Notes: a model not told the origin generated them from the letters alone. A DNA stretch of 63,933 nt from an uncultured Flavobacteriales bacterium (GCA_905479995.1 CAJQON010000005.1:1-63933), one strand, 5' to 3'; counted from the first letter of the stretch, positions 1 through 9,944 are shown. Made by a program: numbers and translations.

Positions 1-564
1 CTTTCGTGTAATAATATTGAAGCTTTCTTTACACACATTTTAGAACGAGTTGATTGGACGAGAGATATTCATTTTCAAACTAAAACAACTATAGATACGT
101 TAGATTATAGCGGAACAGGAGTTAATCAAGGTTCTAAAGTAGTTATTGCAGCTGTTGGAGATAAAAAAAGAACCTTAATAGGATCAGATAATTCAGGAAT
201 GGCTATTCCTGGAGTTTTAGCAATGGATTTTGCAGCGTTTACTTCTTATGAAAATGCAGTGCAAGAAATTCAAGTTCTTAACTCTCAACTCAAAATCCAA
301 GATCTTAATGGAATCGCACTAATTGTCCTTGCTGACAATGCCAGCTTTATCGAAGAAAGTTTAAACAACTTTTTATGGACTACTTTTACTCGAAGTAACC
401 CAGCTAAAGATATTTATGGTGTAGATTCATTTACTGAACACAAACATTGGGGATGTAATGGTCCATTGATTATTGATGCCCGTAAAAAACCACATCATGC
501 TCCTGCTTTAATTAAAGACATTGAAGTTGAGAAACGTGTAGATCAAATTTTTAATAAATTTTAA
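1..564 (+). CDS. UbiD family decarboxylase, C-terminal part
   Basis: The reading frame is open from the first base of the window, so the start lies upstream and only the last 187 residues are visible. The stretch around WTTFTRSNPAKDIYG and HWGCNGPLIIDAR resembles, from memory, the C-terminal domain of the long UbiD-type decarboxylases of Bacteroidota, which are linked to menaquinone synthesis. UbiD enzymes use prenylated FMN to decarboxylate aromatic or unsaturated acids in the cytoplasm. The family is usually about 600 residues long, so roughly two thirds is outside the window. No partner genes of quinone synthesis are visible. The family call is moderate; the substrate is not determined. 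Confidence 0.7.
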   Translation, partial: LSCNNIEAFFTHILERVDWTRDIHFQTKTTIDTLDYSGTGVNQGSKVVIAAVGDKKRTLIGSDNSGMAIPGVLAMDFAAFTSYENAVQEIQVLNSQLKIQDLNGIALIVLADNASFIEESLNNFLWTTFTRSNPAKDIYGVDSFTEHKHWGCNGPLIIDARKKPHHAPALIKDIEVEKRVDQIFNKF

Positions 565-586
565 AAAAGTATGATTCAAGGTGTTT

Positions 587-739
587 TTAAGCCCAATTTA
601 AGGGACAAGACTTACAACAACTCTTCCCTTTTTTTTCGAACTTTTTGCAACATTTGTCTTTAACCTTCTTTTTCTTTTTGAACACTTTTGGTTCAAAAGA
701 TTCTGCTGCAGGTAATTGGTATGTCGAAATCTGTTTCAT
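587..739 (-). CDS. Small Cys- and Lys-rich protein, 50 residues
   Basis: A short frame runs from ATG at 739 to TAA at 587. It encodes 50 residues: an ordinary N-terminus (MKQISTYQLPAAESFEP), a run of five lysines, and then three cysteine clusters (DKCCKKFEKKGKSCCKSCPL). The five Cys spaced as CC, CC, C within 17 residues suggest metal binding or disulphides. There is no signal peptide or membrane segment. Small Flavobacteriia proteins ending in a CCKK/CKSCP motif occur in my recollection, but I cannot name a function. It sits alone between the convergent UbiD-like gene and the haemoglobin gene. Conservation of the cysteines in relatives would confirm that it is coding. Confidence 0.6.
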   Translation of the reverse strand: MKQISTYQLPAAESFEPKVFKKKKKVKDKCCKKFEKKGKSCCKSCPLNWA

Positions 740-800
740 TTTGTGAAACAAACTTACTATTTAGAACAAATCTAAACAATACCACATTTGTGGTATTCTG

Positions 801-1175
801 TTAAGAATAATGTCCGAGCTTAGCTTGCATCGTCATGCCTACCTGACTAGCTCTTAGCTTCATTTTATCAGCTACTTCACCTTTAAAATTAGCATCAATG
901 GTATTCTCCAAGAGTAACAACCATCGTTTAAAGTGATCTGGTGTTAGGGTTTCTTTCTCGTTTAAATCTTTGTGAATTTGAACGACATTGCTCTTATAAC
1001 CTCCAGCATGGAATAAAGCATTGTTCCAAAAATCTGCCAATAAAGGCAAATGATTTTCTAAATTTAGTTGGGCCACATCCGTAAAAATGTATCCTATGTT
1101 TTCGTCTTTAAGCATTGTCCCATAAAATGCTTCCATCAGAAATAATAAATCTTCTCTATTTTCTATATCTCTCAT
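801..1175 (-). CDS. Group III truncated haemoglobin
   Basis: A 124-residue protein with the layout of group III (P-type) truncated haemoglobins: the B helix with FYGTML (Tyr18 at B10), a PLLADFW stretch (residues 44-50), a candidate proximal haem His68 in QIHKDL, and HFKRWL with Trp85 in the G helix. The family binds O2 or NO; roles in NO detoxification or oxygen handling are known for some members, but the role here is open. The start codon overlaps the stop of the upstream DUF1801 gene by one base (TAATG), so the two are probably translationally coupled. No other nitrosative stress gene is adjacent. Confidence 0.85.
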   Translation of the reverse strand: MRDIENREDLLFLMEAFYGTMLKDENIGYIFTDVAQLNLENHLPLLADFWNNALFHAGGYKSNVVQIHKDLNEKETLTPDHFKRWLLLLENTIDANFKGEVADKMKLRASQVGMTMQAKLGHYS

Positions 1176-1591
1176 TAATGTGGAATATTTGGGTTTTTAA
1201 AACCCTCATCAATCATTTCTTTTAATATTTCTTTGTCTACATCAGCCAATTTATTGATGTATAAACAGCCTTTACCTGTTGTATGCTTTCCAAGTTTTGC
1301 CAATTGTTCCTCGTGCATGGCAACATCACATCCACTGATGTACATAGATATTTTAGCTTTTCGTGGAGAAAACCCAACTTTAAACCAATCTCCCTCTCTT
1401 CCACTTGCATATTTATAACGAAGATCTCCAAAACCAATGATGGATGATCCCCACATGCGAGGCTCCTCGCTTGTAATGGTTTTCATCATGTCTAAAATTT
1501 CAAAAGCATCTTTTCTTTTACCTTCGTGGTCAACCGAATTGATAAAATCCTCTACGCTAAGTTTTGTCTTTTGGGTTTTATTTTCCGCCAT
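1175..1591 (-). CDS. DUF1801 domain protein
   Basis: About 138 residues from the ATG giving MAENKTQKTKLSVEDFI; an in-frame ATG six codons upstream (1609) is also possible. The order of VEDFINSV, WGSSIIGFGDLRYKYASG, WFKVGFSPRKAKISMYI and the closing GKGCLYINKLADVD segment is typical of DUF1801 (YdhG-like). This is a small soluble fold of unknown biochemical function, possibly ligand binding. The gene ends inside the start codon of the haemoglobin gene, so the two form a two-gene operon. That pairing is suggestive but does not define a role. Confidence 0.8.
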   Translation of the reverse strand: MAENKTQKTKLSVEDFINSVDHEGKRKDAFEILDMMKTITSEEPRMWGSSIIGFGDLRYKYASGREGDWFKVGFSPRKAKISMYISGCDVAMHEEQLAKLGKHTTGKGCLYINKLADVDKEILKEMIDEGFKNPNIPH

Positions 1592-1675
1592 AATAAAGTT
1601 GTGATTCAAACAGAGTATTCACTATTAGCAAATAAATCTAATCAAATAATTTTACTAAAATTAATTAAAACAAAT

Positions 1676-2332
1676 CTAACATCCACACCCCATATAAACG
1701 CCACATGTCTTAGCGTAAGCATCTTTATAAAAAACACGCGATTCTTTTAAAATCTCTTTTATTTCAGCGTCTCCTCGCTCTCCGCTAGCAACTACAACTA
1801 TATAATAGCCTTTTGTAAATCCTTTATAACCATCTGAATATTCAACTGAAACGTATTTGGATTTTTTCCAATGATTTCTAGGTAAATAAAGTGGATAATC
1901 TACCATAGCTCCGCCACAAATATTATCGCAAACTTCTTGTGAAACAGAAAGACCAATTGCTGAATTTTCATGTAATCCTCTTAAATCTAATGGATATTTT
2001 AAATTAACTGCAGCTTCTTTTGCTCTTTCCAATGCCGACTTATAACTTTTTGTTGATAGTATTATTACATAAGAATAATCCTTGGTCATTGCAGCTTCAT
2101 ATTCCGACCAATTAACATCATCATATTGCTCCGAGTCTTTATTTTTATCAATTTCTTCTACAATGGTTTCTGCAATAATATCTGCTATTTCAGGGTTCTC
2201 ATCTTCAACAACATTTACTGGCTGTTCAACAGCTAGTTCAATTTTTTCTAACACCGCATCTTCAGGCAGCTTATCCAAAGGTTCTGCACATGAGTATAAT
2301 AAAACTATTAAAGGTATAATGTAATAACGCAT
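1676..2332 (-). CDS. Cys-rich lipoprotein downstream of the thiamine receptor
   Basis: A 218-residue predicted lipoprotein: a short hydrophobic N-terminus ending in the lipobox LLYSC (Cys15), then an acidic linker, then a globular part from about residue 70. That part has two segments reminiscent of SPOR-like folds (YVIILSTKSYKSALERAKEA and YYIVVVASGERGDAEIKEIL). It contains cysteines in VCDNICGG and ends in CGVYMGCGC. It begins two bases after the stop of the TonB receptor, so it is co-transcribed with it and probably falls under the same TPP riboswitch. A periplasmic or outer-membrane role in thiamine uptake is inference from position only. I do not recognise a named family. Confidence 0.75.
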   Translation of the reverse strand: MRYYIIPLIVLLYSCAEPLDKLPEDAVLEKIELAVEQPVNVVEDENPEIADIIAETIVEEIDKNKDSEQYDDVNWSEYEAAMTKDYSYVIILSTKSYKSALERAKEAAVNLKYPLDLRGLHENSAIGLSVSQEVCDNICGGAMVDYPLYLPRNHWKKSKYVSVEYSDGYKGFTKGYYIVVVASGERGDAEIKEILKESRVFYKDAYAKTCGVYMGCGC

Positions 2333-2334
2333 AC

Positions 2335-4773
2335 TTAAAACTTAGCAGTTAATCCAACTAAAAAGTTGGCTCCCGCTTGAGGATAAAAGAAATTTTCGGT
2401 AATCATATCTCCATAAATATAGCTATAGGTATAACCGTTACTGCTGTACAAATTATTTAAAATATTGTTGGCCATAAAGTTTAATGTAAGCTCTTTCATT
2501 TTCTTTGGAAACACCGTATAAGATACTCTAGCATCAACTGTATAATAAGCATCTATAGTTCTGTAAGCATTTGACGTATTGTCTAAAAATTGTTCTGCAA
2601 CATATTTACCTTGCAACATTAAATTCAACGATTTTACAGGAACATACTCTACACCTATAGCAGCAATAGCATTTGGTGAGAATGCAATATCAGTATTGCT
2701 GTAAGTGTTTTCTATAATATCAAATCCATTGGTATAATCGTACAATACTTCAGTAAAGTCATTAATCTTATTTTGAGATAAAGTAGTATTAAAGTTAACA
2801 GAAACTCTTTTACTTATCAATACTTGTGCAATTAATTCAACCCCAGCACGGTAACTTTTATCAACATTAGTTCTAATAGAGGAACCAACATCGTTTAAAG
2901 CTCCGGTTAACACCAATTGATTGGTATAATCCATGTAATAAAAATTGGTTTGAAAAAGTGCTTTTTTGGTTTTAAAATCAAACCCAAATTCATAATCCAA
3001 CATGGTTTCATGTTGTGGTTGTTGATCGGCAGTATTGTCTATAAAATCGTTTCTTACTGGCTCTCTATTTCCTACACTTACCGAAACATAAGTTCTTAAC
3101 TTCTTATTTACTTGATAATTTAAACCTGCTTTAGGGTTAAAAAATGTAAAGTTGGTGTCTATCGCCAATGTTCTTTGATCACTATCTATTCCTTTGGTTT
3201 TATAATCTACCAATCTTAATTGTAAGTCTGCAAAAGCAGTTAGTTTTTCGCCAATTAAATAATCTACTTTTAAATAGGTGTTTAGATCTGTTTTGATCCC
3301 ATCGTTATCATAATATCTATCTCTAATTGATGATGTACTGGCATATTGTGCCCAAACAATTTCTCCATAATGACCACCATCATATTCATTGTAACCACCT
3401 CCTAAAACAACGTTAAGCTTACTAGTTGCATACTTTAAATTATAAACTACTCCATAAAAACGATTTTTCAACCAACGCCTTCTTATCAAATCTGTCGAAG
3501 TAATGATTGTTGTTCCTACTGCTACGTTTGACAATCCATAATCTACAAAATTATCTTGTTTTCTAAATTGCTCAAAATATCCTCTACCAAAAGTATAATG
3601 ACCAGCGATATTGGCTGATAATTTATCGTTAAACTGGTTGGTAATGTGCAACTGATAATGATCTTGATTGTAATTGTCAATTTCATTGTCGTACTCGTAA
3701 TAGTTGTAGGTTCTGCCAGCGTTAGAAAGATTATAAGCCTGCGCAGAATCCAAACCATTGTTAATAATATGATTGCCCAACACTTGTTCATTTCCTGTTA
3801 ATCGACCTTCTGGAGTTCCCCACCAGGATTGGTAGGTTTTTTCATGACCTGCAAAATGAATGGCTTTTACTACCGTTTTTTCCCCGTAATAACCTCCAGA
3901 AACATAATAACTCTTTAAATCTGATGAAGCTCTATCGATGTAACCATCAGAAGTAATATAAGAAGCACGACCATCAAAAGCCCACTTCCCATTTAACAAA
4001 CCTGTCCCAATTTTTGCAGTATATTTTTGAGTATTAAATGATCCGTAAGAAGTTGCTAATTCTCCATAAGCTTTTTCATTTAAAAGATTGGTTTGCAAAT
4101 TTACAGACCCTCCAAAAGCTCCAGTTCCATTGGTAGAAGTACCAACTCCTCGTTGAATTTGAATGTTCTCTGTTGAAGAGGCAAAATCAGGCATATTTAC
4201 CCAGTAAACTCCTTGAGATTCTGCATCATTAAGTGGAATACCATTAATGGATACATTTATTCTTGAAGCATCTGAGCCTCTTAAACGAAATCCGGTATAA
4301 CCAACTCCCGCACCAGCATCGCTAGTTGAAACGATAGAAACAGAATTTTGTAACAAGAAAGGAATGTCCTGCCCTAAATTGGTTTTTTCTAACTCTTTAC
4401 TCGATATATTAGTATGCGCTATTGGCGAGTTTTCACCAACTCTTGATGCCAATACTTTAAACTCATCCAATTGTTGGTTGGAATTTTTCAATTCAACATC
4501 TAAGGTTTCATCTTTAGATAAATCTATCGATTTTTGTAAGGTTTGGTAACCAACAAATGTTATTTCTAAATCATAAGTACCTGCTTCTAGGTTCTTTAAT
4601 TTGTAAAATCCGTTATTATCGGAACTAACTCCTTTGTAAGTTTTTACTATTCTTACTGTAGCACCTGGTATCGGTTCTGATAAAGAATCTTTAATTGTTC
4701 CTGAAATTGAAAATTGTGCGAAACAACTAACAGAAAAGCCAATTGCTACCGTCAAAAAAAATAATTTTTTCAT
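2335..4773 (-). CDS. TonB-dependent receptor, probable thiamine (TPP-regulated) outer-membrane transporter
   Basis: An 812-residue protein with signal peptide MKKLFFLTVAIGFSVSCFAQ, a carboxypeptidase-regulatory-like domain (about 22-105; ISGTIKDSLSEPIPGATVRI), a plug domain (about 115-225; LRGSDASRINVSINGIPLND) and a long beta-barrel ending in a terminal aromatic (LVGLTAKF). TonB receptors import scarce nutrients across the outer membrane using energy from TonB-ExbBD. The substrate is inferred from a TPP riboswitch directly upstream and from neighbouring thiamine transport genes; TPP-regulated outer-membrane receptors next to pnuT are a known arrangement in Bacteroidota. Siderophore uptake is the usual alternative but does not fit this regulation. 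Confidence 0.88.
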   Translation of the reverse strand: MKKLFFLTVAIGFSVSCFAQFSISGTIKDSLSEPIPGATVRIVKTYKGVSSDNNGFYKLKNLEAGTYDLEITFVGYQTLQKSIDLSKDETLDVELKNSNQQLDEFKVLASRVGENSPIAHTNISSKELEKTNLGQDIPFLLQNSVSIVSTSDAGAGVGYTGFRLRGSDASRINVSINGIPLNDAESQGVYWVNMPDFASSTENIQIQRGVGTSTNGTGAFGGSVNLQTNLLNEKAYGELATSYGSFNTQKYTAKIGTGLLNGKWAFDGRASYITSDGYIDRASSDLKSYYVSGGYYGEKTVVKAIHFAGHEKTYQSWWGTPEGRLTGNEQVLGNHIINNGLDSAQAYNLSNAGRTYNYYEYDNEIDNYNQDHYQLHITNQFNDKLSANIAGHYTFGRGYFEQFRKQDNFVDYGLSNVAVGTTIITSTDLIRRRWLKNRFYGVVYNLKYATSKLNVVLGGGYNEYDGGHYGEIVWAQYASTSSIRDRYYDNDGIKTDLNTYLKVDYLIGEKLTAFADLQLRLVDYKTKGIDSDQRTLAIDTNFTFFNPKAGLNYQVNKKLRTYVSVSVGNREPVRNDFIDNTADQQPQHETMLDYEFGFDFKTKKALFQTNFYYMDYTNQLVLTGALNDVGSSIRTNVDKSYRAGVELIAQVLISKRVSVNFNTTLSQNKINDFTEVLYDYTNGFDIIENTYSNTDIAFSPNAIAAIGVEYVPVKSLNLMLQGKYVAEQFLDNTSNAYRTIDAYYTVDARVSYTVFPKKMKELTLNFMANNILNNLYSSNGYTYSYIYGDMITENFFYPQAGANFLVGLTAKF

Positions 4774-4837
4774 TATTTAAAAAATTTTTGACGAACGATG
4801 TGGGGTAACACATTCGTTATGTTAATATTAAAATTTA

Positions 4838-4932
4838 TTTTACCTACGCCAGCATTATCTAGATCAGGTTTTTCTTTCTGATTACTCAGAAAGAATGGGT
4901 ATAATCTCAGCCTGATAAGTAAGGCACCCCAT
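4838..4932 (-). promoter_or_regulatory. TPP riboswitch (THI element) before the TonB receptor
   Basis: Read on the minus strand, the region begins GGGGTGCC, then has CAGGCTGAGATTATACCC, a variable stem (TTTCTGAGTAATCAGAAA), CCTGATCTAGATAATGC and GGCGTAGG. These are the conserved blocks of the thiamine pyrophosphate aptamer in the right order. The ATG of the receptor lies about 65 nt beyond the aptamer. Between them is an ACCCC segment (minus-strand read of 4802-4806) that can pair with the aptamer's 5' GGGGT, and also a local hairpin built on TGTG/CACA. Either could form the OFF/ON switch controlling translation or termination. Confidence 0.93.
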
Positions 4933-4941
4933 GAGATGCGA

Positions 4942-4949
4942 CAAAAGTA
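4942..4949 (-). promoter_or_regulatory. Candidate -7 box for the riboswitch transcript
   Basis: The minus strand reads TACTTTTG, a perfect match to the Bacteroidota -7 element TAnnTTTG, placed 11 nt before the first G of the TPP aptamer. No TTG is found at the expected -33 position. The box lies next to the end of the kinase gene (stop at 4954), implying that the receptor and lipoprotein have their own promoter and are not only read through from the upstream genes. Confidence 0.5.
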
Positions 4950-4953
4950 AAAT

Positions 4954-5463
4954 TTAAATTAAACTTTCGATGACTTCTTTACCTTTTTTTTCTCGAGTTG
5001 TGCTGTCTCCTGAAATGATGTAATATTTTAAATTAAAATGCTCCAATAAATTCTGGTATTCATTAAAAAGTCGTGTTCTATCTTCTAGTCTTGGATGCTC
5101 TCTTAGTGCATCTTCTTGCCATGGAAGATCAATAGCACACAACAAGTAAATTTTGTTTTTCGCTTGAGCTAAATGAGCATTAATCCAATCAACTTCTTGG
5201 TTGTATTTCTCTTTTATCCATATCGAAAAGACAGTGAGATCTGTATCGCAAATTACAAGCTCATCGGATAATTGTTGTTCATAGCTCAATTGTTTTTTTG
5301 CCATGGTTAGTACATCTTCAAAGGTATAATCTCCTTCAAAGTTTTGTAAATATTCGCGGGCATATTCTTTAATTATTGGAAGAGAATATTTAGCTGATAG
5401 ATGTTCTGCCAATGTGGTTTTACCTGAAGATTCAGGTCCGGTTATAACAATCTGTTTAGTCAA
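4954..5463 (-). CDS. NadR-like P-loop kinase/ATPase, possibly thiamine-trapping
   Basis: A 169-residue soluble protein with Walker A GPESSGKTT at residues 9-17, then KEYAREYLQ (about 36-44) and CDTDLTVFSIWIKEKY (about 91-106). This matches the AAA_28 family, which includes the nicotinamide riboside kinase domain of NadR. It overlaps the permease gene by 8 bases, so the two are co-translated. In PnuC-type uptake the substrate enters by facilitated diffusion and is trapped by phosphorylation. In this thiamine setting the enzyme could phosphorylate thiamine in place of the usual pyrophosphokinase. The alternative is a genuine nicotinamide riboside kinase. The fold is clear; the substrate is inferred. 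Confidence 0.8.
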   Translation of the reverse strand: MTKQIVITGPESSGKTTLAEHLSAKYSLPIIKEYAREYLQNFEGDYTFEDVLTMAKKQLSYEQQLSDELVICDTDLTVFSIWIKEKYNQEVDWINAHLAQAKNKIYLLCAIDLPWQEDALREHPRLEDRTRLFNEYQNLLEHFNLKYYIISGDSTTREKKGKEVIESLI

Positions 5464-6046
5464 CTTTTACAACTTTTAATTTTTTCCATTCAATATAACC
5501 ATACACAACCAAAACAGTGTACACCAACATTAAAGCGGCATAAATTTCTAATCCTCTGGTGTAATATAAGTAAATGGAAATGCCATCAATTAGCAGCCAA
5601 TAAAACCAGTTTTCTATCCATTTTTTGGCCATTAAGTAAGTTGCAATAAAACTAAAAACTGTAGTAAACGAATCGATTAACGGCTTTTGTGCTTCTTCAA
5701 AAAAGTAAATCAACCCAAAATACATCAAAAATGAAAGTACTACTCCAATAGAAATTAGTTTAATATGGGTTATAATTGTTCGTTGATAAACCTCTTCAAT
5801 TACTTCTTGTTTTTTCCACATTATCCAACCGTAAATACCTGCAAACACATAAAACACAGACAGCAATGCTTCAGCATATAGCTTAGCATAAATCGCAAAT
5901 AAATAGATGCTTAACAACGACCCAATGATTCCAAAAATCCAACACGAAATTTTATTTTTTGCCATTAATACAGTGTAGAGCACACCAAAAATTACGGCTA
6001 CAATTTCAAGTAATAATTCTATATGATTAGATATCCAGAGCACCAT
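5456..6046 (-). CDS. PnuC-family vitamin transporter, probable thiamine transporter PnuT
   Basis: A 196-residue inner-membrane protein with about seven hydrophobic segments and the family features CWIFGIIGSLLSIYLF and GIYGWIMWKKQ near the N-terminal half, plus a second WKK near the C-terminus. PnuC proteins move nicotinamide riboside; PnuT relatives move thiamine by facilitated diffusion. The thiamine assignment rests on its neighbours: it overlaps the thiamine-binding gene by 20 bases upstream and the P-loop kinase by 8 bases downstream, and the next gene is a TPP-riboswitch TonB receptor. Substrate specificity cannot be read from sequence alone. Confidence 0.83.
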   Translation of the reverse strand: MVLWISNHIELLLEIVAVIFGVLYTVLMAKNKISCWIFGIIGSLLSIYLFAIYAKLYAEALLSVFYVFAGIYGWIMWKKQEVIEEVYQRTIITHIKLISIGVVLSFLMYFGLIYFFEEAQKPLIDSFTTVFSFIATYLMAKKWIENWFYWLLIDGISIYLYYTRGLEIYAALMLVYTVLVVYGYIEWKKLKVVKVD

Positions 6047-6275
6047 TTAATATTTTCATTACAAAAATTGCTTTACCATATTTTTCAAAAGAAGCTTTTA
6101 TTTCTTTTTGGAGGATGCGCATTACCTCATCGTATTCACCAACAATATGCGTGCTAGTAGCATTTGTCTTAACTGTAATATTAGTCTCGGATTTTAGCCT
6201 CCCAATAAAATCTAAAATTGGTGGTTCATAATCTGCATTTAACGGGTACTTACTTATTTCAACAGTTGTTTTCAT
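6027..6275 (-). CDS. Thiamine-binding protein, YkoF/MTH1187 (DUF77) family
   Basis: An 82-residue cytoplasmic protein with the family pattern VEISKYPLN near the N-terminus, KTNATSTHIVGEYDEVM in the middle (about 37-53), and SFEKYGKAIFVMKI at the C-terminus. The family is a ferredoxin-like fold binding thiamine or its pyrimidine moiety. It is the first gene of the run thiamine-binder, permease, kinase and overlaps the permease by 20 bases. No TPP aptamer is visible upstream of it, only a short leader and the bidirectional terminator of the neighbouring gene, so its control differs from that of the receptor. Confidence 0.82.
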   Translation of the reverse strand: MKTTVEISKYPLNADYEPPILDFIGRLKSETNITVKTNATSTHIVGEYDEVMRILQKEIKASFEKYGKAIFVMKILNGALDI

Positions 6276-6330
6276 AGTACAAAGGAATTAAATTCTACCG
6301 AGATAACCCAAATTAGTATTTTATTGACAA

Positions 6331-6362
6331 AAAAAAGCCATCTGATAATCAGATGGCTTTTT
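6331..6362. terminator. Bidirectional intrinsic terminator
   Basis: A perfect 10-bp stem, AGCCATCTGA / TCAGATGGCT, with a 3-nt loop is flanked by six As on the left and five Ts on the right, so it can terminate in either orientation. It ends the T9SS gene transcribed on the minus strand and insulates the thiamine-binding gene promoter region. Confidence 0.88.
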
Positions 6363-6382
6363 AAAATTTTGTTTGTAATGAA

Positions 6383-7123
6383 TTACTTCACGTAAATTTT
6401 TGTTGTAGCTGCTTCACCATTAACTTGGAAAGTAACTAAATACAATCCTGTAGCTAAGTTGTTTACATCTAATCTGTTTCTACCTTCGTTTAATTGAACT
6501 GTTTCAGACAAAACAGTTTGACCATTAATGCTAGTCATTCTTACGATAGCTTCGTTAGCTTCATTTATGTTTGTCCAATCATAAACCAATTGATTGTTTG
6601 CAAAGAAAACTTTGTCAGCCATAGCGTTTAATTCTTGAATAGACGTTACGTTTGGATCATACGTGATACAAGTTTTGTTGTCTCCAAAATTAGCATCCCA
6701 AGTAGAAATCATTGGAAATGGACTTGATGGGCTTGCATTTGTATCAACAGAAGCAATACCTATTCCATAAACCACTGCACAAACAGCAATTGGATTTCCT
6801 GATGCAGATGTTACATTAAATGTATAAGGAATGTTCAGACTTTGTCCTGGTGCTAATGCTGAAGACAATGTTATAACACTAAAGTTATTAGCTGTTAATG
6901 CAAAACTATAAGGAGAATCGTCTAAGTTTAATCCGATAACCAATGTATCTCCAATATTAAGAGTAGTACTTCCTTCGTTAGTAATGTCAACGGCCATATC
7001 TACAGAGTTTTGGTATGTACCACCAGCTGAAATGTTTGTAAAAGCAATTGATAAATCATCTGTTTGCGCAAAAGCAGAAGTTGATACTGCAGCAATTGCT
7101 AAAATTGTAAAGATTTTTTTCAT
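6383..7123 (-). CDS. Secreted protein with T9SS type A sorting domain
   Basis: A 246-residue protein with signal peptide MKKIFTILAIAAVSTSAFAQ, a central beta-rich region of about 130 residues (NITNEGSTTLNIGDTLVIGL-like, resembling CARDB or Ig-like folds) and a C-terminal sorting domain of about 75 residues (NNLATGLYLVTFQVNGEAATTKIYVK). Such proteins cross the outer membrane through the type IX system and are attached or released. The usual YPNP motif of the sorting domain is replaced by a VFFANNQLVYDW segment. It stands alone with a strong terminator. The function of the central part is unknown. Confidence 0.82.
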   Translation of the reverse strand: MKKIFTILAIAAVSTSAFAQTDDLSIAFTNISAGGTYQNSVDMAVDITNEGSTTLNIGDTLVIGLNLDDSPYSFALTANNFSVITLSSALAPGQSLNIPYTFNVTSASGNPIAVCAVVYGIGIASVDTNASPSSPFPMISTWDANFGDNKTCITYDPNVTSIQELNAMADKVFFANNQLVYDWTNINEANEAIVRMTSINGQTVLSETVQLNEGRNRLDVNNLATGLYLVTFQVNGEAATTKIYVK

Positions 7124-7249
7124 ATTTTTTATTTTTTAAATTAATATAAGTTGCGAAATTATATAATTTATTTACAATCATATAGTGTCGCTGCCTTTTT
7201 TCACAGAATATCTTGCCTTGATTATATTTATTGCAAACCATCGCGCTAT

Positions 7250-9472
<2,223 letters not shown>

Positions 9473-9502
9473 TTATTGAGTGAATCGATTAAAACTGAGT
9501 TG

Positions 9503-9533
9503 CGAAGCTACTTATTTTAAGCCTTTTATTCAA
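9503..9533 (-). promoter_or_regulatory. Candidate icd promoter
   Basis: On the minus strand TTG (9533-9531) is followed after 20 nt by TAGCTTCG (9510-9503), one base off the TAnnTTTG consensus. The spacing fits the primary sigma factor of Bacteroidota. A similar TAATTTCGCAAC lies before the T9SS gene at 7123. Confidence 0.5.
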
Positions 9534-9625
9534 ACGATTTTGAAGGTAAATTACCACTATTTATCCCGCTATCTATTTAGTCGTAATTTTAGCATAATGT
9601 GACTAAAAAAAAGATTCACAATTAA

Positions 9626-9660
9626 TTGTTTGAATATTCAAATAAAAATGACTTATTTTG
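9626..9660 (+). promoter_or_regulatory. Candidate rpmB promoter
   Basis: TTG at 9626-9628 and TATTTTG at 9654-9660 lie about 30 nt before the rpmB start. The -7 box lacks one base of the consensus, so this is a weaker match than others in the window. Confidence 0.4.
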
Positions 9661-9688
9661 CAGTCCTCAAATTTTAAAGAGAAAAGCA

Positions 9689-9925
9689 ATGTCAAGAGTT
9701 TGTCAAATAACAGGAAAGAAAGTAATAACAGGTAATAATGTTTCTCACTCTAAGAGAAGAACAAAACGAAAGTTTTACCCGAACTTACAAACAAAGAAAT
9801 TTTTTATCCCTGAAGAAGATTCATGGATTACGTTAAAAGTTTCTAAAGCTGCATTAAGAAATATCGATAAAAACGGTATTACAGCTACTTTAAAAACAGC
9901 TAAAGAAAAAGGTTTCTACAAATAA
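9689..9925 (+). CDS. rpmB: 50S ribosomal protein L28
   Basis: A 78-residue ribosomal protein beginning [20 protein letters not shown], with the family's [18 protein letters not shown] basic stretch. The reading frame extends 21 codons upstream, but the conserved N-terminus and an AGAGAAAAGC leader place the start at 9689. L28 binds 23S rRNA in the large subunit. Bacteroidota often carry rpmB followed by rpmG and a small DUF4295 gene; here a terminator follows 20 bases after the stop, so rpmG must lie elsewhere. Confidence 0.95.
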   Translation: MSRVCQITGKKVITGNNVSHSKRRTKRKFYPNLQTKKFFIPEEDSWITLKVSKAALRNIDKNGITATLKTAKEKGFYK

Positions 9926-9944
9926 TAGAACACTATTTATACAG

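Noticed and set aside
4954-6046. Permease plus NadR-like kinase considered as a nicotinamide riboside salvage pair
   Set aside because: Not fully excluded, but the flanking thiamine-binding gene and the TPP riboswitch make thiamine more likely; kept as the stated alternative.
6276-6382. Searched for a second TPP aptamer upstream of the thiamine-binding gene
   Set aside because: None of the conserved blocks (CTGAGA, ACCTGA...GATAATGC) is present.
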